A program made the position numbers and the translations under genes. DNA of 64,000 bases from Litorilituus sediminis (GTDB taxonomy: Bacteria; Pseudomonadota; Gammaproteobacteria; Enterobacterales; Alteromonadaceae): contig NZ_CP034759.1 in NCBI RefSeq assembly GCF_004295665.1, positions 310,001 to 374,000 on the forward strand, written 5' to 3'. How positions within the stretch are numbered: position 1 is the first letter of the stretch; each line of letters opens with the position of its first letter. The notes below the pieces were generated by a model that saw only the letters and a program-made list of their open reading frames with translations, was not told the origin of the DNA and did not search any database. Below are positions 25,346 to 33,240 of this stretch, in pieces.

Positions 25346-26386
25346 ATGCCACAAGCAGCAATTCGCCAATATGAGGAAGACGAACTTTTGCCAGAAGGTG
25401 AAATAAGTCAGCAAGAATCGGTTGAACAGTTAGATGTTATTGACGAAATCTCTGATGAAAATCAAGAGGTTAAACAAACTGTAACTCAAGATGAATCAGG
25501 CACATGTCAAGGGGAGTACTATCACTATACGGTTGATAAGTCAGACCCAGATCCATGGTTAAAAAAGCATAGATTCAAAATTCTTACAGTTGTGTTATTA
25601 CTCGTGGCTGCAGCCGTAGGTAATTGGCTTTATGAAAAAAATAAATTACACGAGCAAACAAAAGCTTATGTAGCTTCACCTGTTATTGGTGATTTGTATT
25701 ATCTTGATTTTCGTTTAATACAAGATAATTTACGTCCGTCAGAAAAATTTAGAATGGCGAAAGTAACTGATATCACCGGTGACATTGTTACGGTGAAATA
25801 CAGTAGCTATTTCTATTTACAAGAGCATGAGCTAAATGAAGCGATTCGCTATGGTCAGTTGCGTTTTGGTCGTTTTTTCCAAGAAAGAAGACATGACTTT
25901 AAAATTGCTACGCTTGAAAGCATGATCGAAAGCGGTGCTATTGTTTTAGCAAGACGTCCGGAAGGAAATATGCTTGACGGTAATGTCGTTATTCCAGATA
26001 AACAATTTGCTAATAAGAATAGCTTGTTTATTCCTGGTAAAAAAGAAAATGCTGCCGGTATGGAACTACTTAAGCTGGGTGGTGTAGTAAATGATGAGCA
26101 AGCTTATAAGCAATTTTCAAAATCAGCGGCACAAGGTTATGCGCCAGGTTTAGTTAATTTAGCTCAGCTGTATCTCACGGGTAAAGGGGTAAGTGAAGAT
26201 AAATACGAAGCACTTGCGATATTGAAACAAGCAGCTTTACAAGCACACGAACCTGCAGTACTTAAATATTCAATTATCTGTAAGCAATTAGAATCGTGCC
26301 AAATTGAAGATTTCTATCAAGAGTTAGTACGTTCAGGTGTTAATATTAAGTTCTCAGAAACAGCTGCGCCTGCGAATATAAAATAA
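25346..26386 (+). CDS. Membrane-anchored protein with Sel1-like repeat
   Basis: The 346-residue protein has an acidic N-terminal cytoplasmic region (about 1-70, rich in Glu/Asp/Gln) and one membrane segment (about 78-96, ILTVVLLLVAAAVGNWLYE). A large C-terminal part follows. Near 250-295 it has Sel1/TPR-like sequence (AYKQFSKSAAQGYAPGLVNL, LYLTGKGVSEDKYEALAILK). The order basic KKHR-TM suggests an N-in topology, so the Sel1 part is periplasmic. I do not recognise the middle region (GDLYYLDFRLIQDNLRPSEKF). It has a good ribosome site (AAGGAG) and follows pdsO after a terminator, so it is probably its own unit. A link with the Pds system is possible but not shown. Confidence 0.75.
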   Translation: MPQAAIRQYEEDELLPEGEISQQESVEQLDVIDEISDENQEVKQTVTQDESGTCQGEYYHYTVDKSDPDPWLKKHRFKILTVVLLLVAAAVGNWLYEKNKLHEQTKAYVASPVIGDLYYLDFRLIQDNLRPSEKFRMAKVTDITGDIVTVKYSSYFYLQEHELNEAIRYGQLRFGRFFQERRHDFKIATLESMIESGAIVLARRPEGNMLDGNVVIPDKQFANKNSLFIPGKKENAAGMELLKLGGVVNDEQAYKQFSKSAAQGYAPGLVNLAQLYLTGKGVSEDKYEALAILKQAALQAHEPAVLKYSIICKQLESCQIEDFYQELVRSGVNIKFSETAAPANIK

Positions 26387-26410
26387 CAGTCTAATTTCGT
26401 TTATTAGCAA

Positions 26411-26441
26411 AAATGCTCAACGTTTGTTGAGCATTTTTTTT
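26411..26441 (+). terminator. Strong rho-independent terminator
   Basis: TGCTCAAC (26414-26421), loop GTTT, GTTGAGCA (26426-26433) and eight T residues. It ends the Sel1-like gene and insulates the Fur-type promoter downstream. Confidence 0.88.
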
Positions 26442-26552
26442 ACCTTAAAATCACACCTAACTCGCATATAGCTTACTTTCATTTAGCTAAGTACTTATCT
26501 TTTGTGACATTTATCAAAAACCTTGATTTAAATCAATAATGACACTAACCAT

Positions 26553-26577
26553 GCAAATGATAGTTATTTTCATTTGC
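26553..26577. promoter_or_regulatory. Fur-box-like dyad before the porin-imelysin-DHOR operon
   Basis: The core TGATAGTTATTTTCA (26558-26572) matches the Fur 7-1-7 consensus TGATAATNATTATCA at 12 of 14 defined positions. It sits in a larger dyad with arms GCAAATGA (26553-26560) and TCATTTGC (26570-26577). It covers the -35 element of the promoter just downstream, a standard repressing position. Confidence 0.65.
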
Positions 26578-26602
26578 AATTGCAGTTTATTGTTACTATC
26601 AT
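26574..26602 (+). promoter_or_regulatory. Sigma-70 promoter of the porin-imelysin operon
   Basis: TTGCAA (26574-26579), a 17-bp spacer and TATCAT (26597-26602). The -35 element overlaps the Fur-like dyad. The start point would be near 26609, about 24 nt before the ATG at 26633. Confidence 0.6.
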
Positions 26603-26632
26603 TGCGCAAATTTGTAATCGTGAGTGGTCGTA

Positions 26633-27994
26633 ATGAAAGTTTCATTAATTCAAAAATCTTTATTGCTTGCCTTGGCAATATCAGCTCCTAGCTATGCATC
26701 AGATAAGGTCGTATTAGAAAACGCAATCAAAGCACAAAAGCAACAACTTGCTGAAATTGAGAAGAAATTAGCAGAACTTGAAGCTAAACAAAGTCAAGTT
26801 GTAGCCCTTGAACACAATAAAGCTAATCAAATAAGTGCAAGCAAAAATTGGCAGTTAAATTCGTACGGCAGTATTTTGTATAAGAGTGAGGAGATTTTTC
26901 GAAATATTCAAGATACCGATCCTGAGCGTCGTGCCCGCACTGATATTGAGCGTGTAGTGATTGAGTATGTTTACGATGTTAACAGTAAATGGCAAATTGA
27001 AGCAGAAATTGAATATGAACATGGCGGTACAGGTGCCGCATTGGAATACGATGGTTTTGAAGAGTTTGGTGAGTTTGAAACCGAAATTGAAGCAGGCGGC
27101 GAAATTATCGTTGAAAAGCTTCAGGCAAAATATACACACAATGATAACTTTGCTATCAAAATGGGGCATATCTTTGTTCCTGTTGGTATAGGTACCGATT
27201 TACACAAACCAGATGAGTATTTAACAACTGAGCGTCATTGGAGCGAAGCTAGTTTAATTCCACAAGTGTGGCATGAGACGGGTGTTAACTTTATTGGCAA
27301 ATGGCAAAACATCACAGCACAAGCATTAGTCACTACGGGCTTAAACTCGGAATATTTTCGAACATACAATTGGGTCGCAACAGGTCATCAAAAGCGCTTT
27401 GAACAAGTGAATGCGGATGATTTAGCGTTAACGCTTCGTTTAGATTATGGCGATATCAAAAAAGGCAAGGGTGTCGGCTTTAGTTTTTATACGGGTGATA
27501 CTACCGGTAACCGTAATAATTCCAACAAAGTTGAGGGCGATGGTAACCTGACAATTTTTGGTATTCACGGGGCTTACAGTTACGAAAACTGGTTAGTTCG
27601 CGGCCAATACTTATTTGGTCAACTTGAAGATAGCCAAGCCATCACCAATGCCAATAAAACCACACCAGGATTAAAACCAGGCAATTTTGCACAACTTGGC
27701 AGCGAAGCTGAATCTGCATTTGTTGAATTAGCTTACAACAGCCAAAGTCTTTTTAATTTATCTACACCCTTATATTTCTTTACTGGCTATGAATATGCCA
27801 ACCCAATTAAAGAAGTAGAGCAAGGCAATGCAACCAGTAGATTTGACACCCAAGAAATCTCGATTGGTGTTAACTACTTACCTATGAAAAATCTTGTTTT
27901 TAAAGCGCAAGTTGCTGAGCAAATGTATGCGCAAGACAATTTAGATAATACCTCAAGTTTTAGTCTTTCAATGGGCTATTACTTCTCAATTTAA
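26633..27994 (+). CDS. Phosphate-selective-porin-like (OprO/OprP-type) outer-membrane channel
   Basis: The frame extends to a GTG at 26624, but the ATG at 26633 gives the normal start (MKVSLIQKSLLLALAISAPSYA). The product of 453 residues has a signal peptide, a short coiled coil (about 25-60, LAEIEKKLAELEAKQ) and a beta barrel. Typical strands are WQLNSYGSILYK, KWQIEAEIEYEH, NFAIKMGHIFVPVGIGTD and FSLSMGYYFSI. An acidic insertion (about 127-150, DGFEEFGEFETEIEAGGEI) is unusual for an anion channel and suggests cation passage. Its Fur-like promoter and the imelysin and DHOR genes downstream suggest metal acquisition. Family placement is by barrel pattern, so another 16- or 18-strand porin family is possible. 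Confidence 0.75.
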   Translation: MKVSLIQKSLLLALAISAPSYASDKVVLENAIKAQKQQLAEIEKKLAELEAKQSQVVALEHNKANQISASKNWQLNSYGSILYKSEEIFRNIQDTDPERRARTDIERVVIEYVYDVNSKWQIEAEIEYEHGGTGAALEYDGFEEFGEFETEIEAGGEIIVEKLQAKYTHNDNFAIKMGHIFVPVGIGTDLHKPDEYLTTERHWSEASLIPQVWHETGVNFIGKWQNITAQALVTTGLNSEYFRTYNWVATGHQKRFEQVNADDLALTLRLDYGDIKKGKGVGFSFYTGDTTGNRNNSNKVEGDGNLTIFGIHGAYSYENWLVRGQYLFGQLEDSQAITNANKTTPGLKPGNFAQLGSEAESAFVELAYNSQSLFNLSTPLYFFTGYEYANPIKEVEQGNATSRFDTQEISIGVNYLPMKNLVFKAQVAEQMYAQDNLDNTSSFSLSMGYYFSI

Positions 27995-28035
27995 AAATAA
28001 CTGTTAAGACATAACGTTTAATACAAGGAAATAAC

Positions 28036-29187
28036 ATGAAATTACACAAGTCACTTATCGCATTGACTGTATCAACCGCTTTATTAGCAGGTTGTGGTAG
28101 CAGTAGCTCTTCTAATGATGACAAAGATGTGACACCTGCGCCAACCGGGTTTTCTTTTCAAGCAACAGAGATGATCACCAATTTAACCAATGATGTTATC
28201 GTAGCTGGTTATGAAGCACTTAATGATAAAGCTGAAATTTTTGTTAATGCAACTCAGACTTTAGTTAATACGCCAACGGCTGAAAACTTGGCTGCGGCTC
28301 AACAAGCGTGGAAAGATGTTCGTGTGCCATGGGAACAAGGTGAGGCACATATCTTTGGCCCGGTTGACGCCTTATCTATTGATCCGCATTTAGATACATG
28401 GCCATTAAATACCAGTGATTTAAGTGCCTTGTTAGCTAATCAAACAAGTTTCTCAGCGGATGAAATTAAAAACTGGAATGATGATGTTCAAGGCTTCCAC
28501 ACCATGGAGTTTTTATTGTTCGGTGATGGTGTTACAGATAATGACAAGTCTATTGATGAAATGACAGAGCTTGAGCGTGAGTATTTATCTGCAACGGCTG
28601 AAGTATTTAAAAATCATACACAAACCTTATTTGATGCTTGGACTGTAGCTAATGATCCAAATGACAGTGCAAGCCCTGCCTATAAAGATTTGCTATTAGA
28701 TCCTAATAATGACATCTACGCTTCTCAGTTAGGTGTTATTGAAGAGTTAATCAATGGCATGATAGGTATTGTTGATGAAGTAGGTAACGGAAAAATAGCT
28801 GAGCCATTTGGTACTAGCATTGAAACAAGTGATACGTCGACGGTTGAATCTCAGTATAGCTGGAACTCGTTAGTAGATTTTAGCGATAACATTCAAGGTG
28901 TACAAAATGTATATCGTGGTGAATACCCAGAGCAAGCTGATAAACAAGGCATTATTGACTTTGTTGAAGCGGCAGATGCTACCGTTGCAGCTCGTGTTGA
29001 TGGTGAAATTGAAGCGGCTATTGCGGCAATTAAAGCCATAGCTGGTGATAACAATATGCCATTTAGACAAGCCATAGGTGATGAAGCTGCTCGTGAGCGC
29101 ATTCAAACGGCTATTGATGCATTAACTGTATTGCAGTCATCTTTGGAAAATGACGTATTAACGCTACTTCAACAGTGGCAGCAATAA
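28036..29187 (+). CDS. Imelysin family (IrpA/ICMP-like) lipoprotein
   Basis: The 383-residue protein has a lipoprotein signal with lipobox LLAGC (C20) followed by a Ser-rich linker. The imelysin-like helical domain carries the conserved GFHTMEFLLFG (the GxHxxE motif, about 152-162) and the N-terminal repeat signature AAQQAWKDVRVPWEQGEAH with FGPVDALSIDPHLDTWPL. These proteins (Peptidase_M75) are not peptidases in practice. They are iron-regulated periplasmic or surface proteins, related to EfeO/EfeM of ferrous-iron uptake. It is 41 bp after the porin gene and upstream of a di-heme oxidoreductase. An iron-binding role is likely; copper is an alternative. Confidence 0.88.
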   Translation: MKLHKSLIALTVSTALLAGCGSSSSSNDDKDVTPAPTGFSFQATEMITNLTNDVIVAGYEALNDKAEIFVNATQTLVNTPTAENLAAAQQAWKDVRVPWEQGEAHIFGPVDALSIDPHLDTWPLNTSDLSALLANQTSFSADEIKNWNDDVQGFHTMEFLLFGDGVTDNDKSIDEMTELEREYLSATAEVFKNHTQTLFDAWTVANDPNDSASPAYKDLLLDPNNDIYASQLGVIEELINGMIGIVDEVGNGKIAEPFGTSIETSDTSTVESQYSWNSLVDFSDNIQGVQNVYRGEYPEQADKQGIIDFVEAADATVAARVDGEIEAAIAAIKAIAGDNNMPFRQAIGDEAARERIQTAIDALTVLQSSLENDVLTLLQQWQQ

Positions 29188-29283
29188 TCACTGATAAATC
29201 ACTGATAAATGACTGTAACAGGCGATTTAGGCATAAACGCTTAGATCGCTAACTCCTATCGCAGGGAAACAATCAGTGCATGG

Positions 29284-30924
29284 ATGCACACTGTTCTGGA
29301 CAATAACATGAATTCCCATAATCTACAGAGAGCCGAATTGAATAAATTAGCGCTTATTATTAGTAGTATGCTGCTAGTATCTGCTTGTAATTCAAGTGAT
29401 TCTGATAACGATGATGTTGTCGAACCACAAGTGAGTTATACCTTGGTTACTCAGCTTGGTGGTGACGCTACTGCCGTTGATGCCAGTGATTCAGGTCACG
29501 GTTTCTCAACCCCTATGCCTAATTTAACTGCTCAAGAGCTTGAACAACATTTAGCTGGCGATGCTTTGTTTGAAACATCTTTTACCACAGCGCCAAATGA
29601 AGAACACCCTGAGCTAGATGGTTTAGGCCCGGTATTTAACAACCAAGATTGTAATTCTTGTCATCAACGTGACGGTCGCTCATCAACCATAACAATACCT
29701 GAAGGTAAAGAGCGTGTCTTGCTCGGGCCTGAAGCGGGTATTTTCTTAAGAATGAGCATAGCTGATGATGATTGCGATATGCCATCTATTGATAATAATT
29801 ACTGTAAAAATACGCCAGTACCAGATTTTGGTACTCAGTTATTCCATCGCGGAGTACTAAAAGCGCGTGTTGATTGGCAAGAACAGCCTTTTATAGGTCA
29901 AGCGAATGTTTATTTATCGTATGAATATTCAACGGTAACTTACCCAGATGGTAGTCGTGTTCAACTGAAAAAGCCCTTGTTTACTATTGAAGAACCTTAT
30001 GATGTTAATGGTGGTGATCGATTAAATAGCGCAATATTACAAGATAATGTACGTTACAGCCCTCGAAATGGTATGCCAGTATTTGGTTTAGGTTTATTAG
30101 AGTTAATACCTGAAGCAGATATTCTTGCCTTAGCCGATGAAGATGATAGTAACGGTGATAATATTTCTGGTCGAGCAAACTGGGTATTTGATCCTGTAAA
30201 AGCCAAGCAAGATGATGAAAACCCCGTCTCTTTAGGTCGCTTTGGTTGGAAGGCGAGTACGCCAAGTGTGCGTGTACAGTCACTAGGTGCTTTACGCGGC
30301 GATATGGGCATTACTAATCCATTATTTCCTGATGAAAGTATTGCAGGTACTGCAATGCATGAAGATTATTTAGCTCGTACTGGCTTTGTTGATACGGGCA
30401 TTGATGAGCAGGGAAATACCGAAGCAGATCAAGCCTTCTCTGATGATGTGGTGTTTTACGCTGAGACATTAGCTGTGCCAGCACGTAGAAACGTCAATGA
30501 TGAAAGCGTGATAACGGGAGCGCAGCTATTTGATCAAGTAAACTGTACCTCATGCCATCACCCTGAATTTACTACTGCATCAGGTGAACAATTATTAGGA
30601 GGCTTACCGGCACCAGATGCAATTAAAGGGCAAAAAATCTACCCGTTCACAGATATGTTATTACATGACTTAGGTGAAGGTTTGGCTGATCACCGTCGTG
30701 ACTTTAGAGCCAATGGTTTTGAGTGGAAGACTCGTCCGCTTTGGGGCTTAGGCTTAACGAAAACAGTAAACCCCGGCGCTGGTTTTTTACATGATGGCCG
30801 TGCAGCAAGCGTTGAAGAAGCTATTTTATGGCATGGCGGCGAGGCTGAGCAAAGTAAAACTGATTTTATGGCGCTTGATAAAGCCGAGCGTCAATCATTA
30901 CTTGATTTTGTTATGTCACTATAA
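29284..30924 (+). CDS. Di-heme oxidoreductase (DHOR, DUF1111) lipoprotein
   Basis: The 546-residue protein has a lipoprotein-type signal (LIISSMLLVSAC, C about 35) and an Asp/Ser linker. Two c-type heme motifs follow: CNSCH (NNQDCNSCHQRDGR, about 125) and CTSCH (VNCTSCHHPEF, about 420). The family (PF06537) resembles di-heme peroxidases and is often linked with imelysin genes. It may oxidise or reduce the metal handled by the imelysin. The start is not secure: ATG at 29284 is taken, with ATG at 29308 as the alternative, and neither has a strong ribosome site. A terminator follows at 30949-30977. Confidence 0.85.
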   Translation: MHTVLDNNMNSHNLQRAELNKLALIISSMLLVSACNSSDSDNDDVVEPQVSYTLVTQLGGDATAVDASDSGHGFSTPMPNLTAQELEQHLAGDALFETSFTTAPNEEHPELDGLGPVFNNQDCNSCHQRDGRSSTITIPEGKERVLLGPEAGIFLRMSIADDDCDMPSIDNNYCKNTPVPDFGTQLFHRGVLKARVDWQEQPFIGQANVYLSYEYSTVTYPDGSRVQLKKPLFTIEEPYDVNGGDRLNSAILQDNVRYSPRNGMPVFGLGLLELIPEADILALADEDDSNGDNISGRANWVFDPVKAKQDDENPVSLGRFGWKASTPSVRVQSLGALRGDMGITNPLFPDESIAGTAMHEDYLARTGFVDTGIDEQGNTEADQAFSDDVVFYAETLAVPARRNVNDESVITGAQLFDQVNCTSCHHPEFTTASGEQLLGGLPAPDAIKGQKIYPFTDMLLHDLGEGLADHRRDFRANGFEWKTRPLWGLGLTKTVNPGAGFLHDGRAASVEEAILWHGGEAEQSKTDFMALDKAERQSLLDFVMSL

Positions 30925-30948
30925 GTTGATTGCACAGCTATAGTATTG

Positions 30949-30977
30949 AAGCCGAAGGATTAACCTTCGGCTTTTTT
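30949..30977. terminator. Terminator between DHOR gene and dinG
   Basis: AAGCCGAAGG (30949-30958), loop ATTAA, CCTTCGGCTT (30964-30973) and T residues to 30977. It lies between convergent genes and may serve both strands. Confidence 0.85.
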
Positions 30978-30987
30978 ATTTGGCTTT

Positions 30988-33120
30988 TTATTCGTAAAGT
31001 CGTTTAAATGGCGGTAAAGAGTCGAGTAATTGTTTGCCATAGCGTTTAGTAGCAACACGTTTATCTAATAATATAATACGGCCGCTGTCTTTTTCATTAC
31101 GTAGCAATCGACCACACGCTTGTACCAATTTTTTGGAGGTATCTGGTACAGAAAGTGTCATAAATGGATTACCACCTTTTGCCGTGATGTGCTCAGCTTG
31201 TGCTTGTTCAACAGGAGAGGTAGGGACAGAAAAGGGCAGTTTAGTGATAATTAAATTGGTTAAGTAATGACCTGGTAAATCTAACCCTTCTGAAAAACTT
31301 TGTGTGCCAAATATAATACTTTGCTTATTGTTATCACAATTTTTCTTATGCGTATCAATAATATGCTGTCTGGAATCTTCTCCTTGCATTAATATTTTAA
31401 GCTTGTGATCACTGCGCAGTGATTTAGCCACTTCTTTCATTTGCCAATAAGAAGAGAATAATACTAAGCTCGCTTTGTTAATTTCTTCACTTGCACATAA
31501 GTAGTTTGGCATGACATTAATTAATTCTTGGGTGAATGCTTTAGCACTGGGCTCATTAAGCATATCAGCAATAATTAGTTGAGCATTTTCCTGATAATTA
31601 AAAGGTGAGTTGACTTGCTGATATTGAGAGCCATCATCGGCTCTTAATCCTGCTTGGTAGCGAAAGTGATCAAATGAATTAAGTGCTTTTAAGGTGGCTG
31701 AGCACAATACCGCGCCTTCACATTGACTCCAAAGCATATCTTCAAGAGCAAAGCCAACGTCAATCGGTGAGGCACAAAGTAAAAAGTCTTGTCGTTTTCT
31801 ATTTTCACCAACAGGTAAGTTTTCCAGCCAGCGTGCCATAGGGGCGGCTTTTTCACTATCAGTTTTAGCGTACATCGCCCAAAGTGATTGCAAATTTTCC
31901 AAGCGCTGGATCATAAAGCCAGCTTCCGCCAGTAAGGGCTCAGCGAGGTAAAGTTGACAATCGCCATCTTTAACTGCTTCTATCAAACTATTGTACAATT
32001 TATTTAAGCTGTTAAGGGCTTTTTTACTGAGTTCTTGAATATCTTGCGCCCAGTTTTTTAAGGTACTGGGAATAATACCATTTTCAAAACGGTAAATTTG
32101 CTCGTCACTTTGATTGAATTTTGCTTGCGACTGTTCGCTCACAGGGAAATAACTTGCTCGATTATTCTCGATAAACGTGAGTACTTTTTGCATCTCAACC
32201 AATAAATCTTGGCAATCATCAGCGAGTTTTAACGACGGAGAAATGGCTTTTTGTGATTTAATCAGCTTTGCCATTTTGTCGCCAGTTTCTTGTAATTTTT
32301 TTAACCAGTCTAAGGCGCCTTTTAGCGTGATTGTTGCGCTTGAATGGTCACGCGTTACCTTGGGTAGATGGTGAGCTTCATCTATGATGTAGTAGGTATC
32401 TTCAGGAATTGAAAGGATTTTTCCACCACCAAGCTCTAAATCAGCCAGTAATAAACTGTGGTTTATCACTAACACATGGGCTTGCTCCATAAGCTCACGC
32501 GCTTTATGAAAAGGGCAATGACTATGCTCAGATAAATGCTTTAAACAGCTGTGTTTATCGCTTTGTACTTGTTGCCAAATGTGCTGAGGTAAATGAGTTT
32601 TCCACGAGTCAATATCGCCTTGCCAACTGCCATCAAGTAGCGCCTTATGCATCGCATTGAGTGTGCGAATATCACTTGCGTCCGGTTTTTGCGCGAAGGT
32701 AAAACCAATTTGCGATGAGTCTGATGTTACCGCTTGGCTAAGTTTTTGTCGGCAAACATATCTTTGTCTTCCTTTCACTAAGACATAGTCAAAATTTATA
32801 TTGGCGTAATCTTTAAGAAAGGGCAGATCTTTATTGACCAACTGCTCTTGTAGAGCAACGGTTGCTGTTGAAATACAGACCTTTTTATCACGAGCTATAG
32901 CCAGAGGAATAGCACCTAAGCTATATGCGAGAGATTTACCTGTGCCTGTACCAGCTTCTATAGTAATGATTTTACGCTCTTTCGAATATTCACCCGCTAA
33001 TGTTTTTGCTATTTCGGCAATAAGAAAGTTTTGCTGTTTACGTGGGCTGAAGTTAGTTAAGTTCTCGCCAATTGCTTTGTACGATTCACGTATCACTTGT
33101 TTTAGCGCATCAGTTAGCAT
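30988..33120 (-). CDS. dinG: ATP-dependent DNA helicase DinG
   Basis: This 710-residue XPD-like superfamily 2 helicase has Walker A AGTGTGKS (56-63), Walker B DEAHHLPK, and C-terminal helicase motifs FGTQSFSEGLDLPG and QACGRLLRNEKD. DinG unwinds 5'-3' and resolves R-loops and damaged DNA structures. E. coli DinG has 716 residues and an Fe-S cluster on four cysteines. Here I find C123, C192 and C202, but the cysteine expected between the last two is absent. The gene is SOS-regulated in E. coli. A perfect LexA box lies 41 bp upstream of its ATG, shared with divergent polB. Confidence 0.88.
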   Translation of the reverse strand: MLTDALKQVIRESYKAIGENLTNFSPRKQQNFLIAEIAKTLAGEYSKERKIITIEAGTGTGKSLAYSLGAIPLAIARDKKVCISTATVALQEQLVNKDLPFLKDYANINFDYVLVKGRQRYVCRQKLSQAVTSDSSQIGFTFAQKPDASDIRTLNAMHKALLDGSWQGDIDSWKTHLPQHIWQQVQSDKHSCLKHLSEHSHCPFHKARELMEQAHVLVINHSLLLADLELGGGKILSIPEDTYYIIDEAHHLPKVTRDHSSATITLKGALDWLKKLQETGDKMAKLIKSQKAISPSLKLADDCQDLLVEMQKVLTFIENNRASYFPVSEQSQAKFNQSDEQIYRFENGIIPSTLKNWAQDIQELSKKALNSLNKLYNSLIEAVKDGDCQLYLAEPLLAEAGFMIQRLENLQSLWAMYAKTDSEKAAPMARWLENLPVGENRKRQDFLLCASPIDVGFALEDMLWSQCEGAVLCSATLKALNSFDHFRYQAGLRADDGSQYQQVNSPFNYQENAQLIIADMLNEPSAKAFTQELINVMPNYLCASEEINKASLVLFSSYWQMKEVAKSLRSDHKLKILMQGEDSRQHIIDTHKKNCDNNKQSIIFGTQSFSEGLDLPGHYLTNLIITKLPFSVPTSPVEQAQAEHITAKGGNPFMTLSVPDTSKKLVQACGRLLRNEKDSGRIILLDKRVATKRYGKQLLDSLPPFKRLYE

Positions 33121-33160
33121 AGATAAGTCGTTTAAAAATAGTTAGTATTAGGGTAAAGTG

Positions 33161-33176
33161 CTGTATATATTAACAG
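33161..33176. promoter_or_regulatory. LexA box shared by dinG and polB
   Basis: CTGTATATATTAACAG has both CTGT and ACAG half-sites with the 8-bp spacing of the gammaproteobacterial SOS box. It sits in the 120-bp divergent gap, 41 bp from the dinG start and 65 bp from the polB start. A TTGACA at 33189-33194 is a candidate -35 box for polB. Confidence 0.85.
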
Positions 33177-33240
33177 GTTTGTTGTTTGTTGACATAATTA
33201 ACTGCGAAAAACTGATAAATTTTTAAAGAAATGGGGCGAC

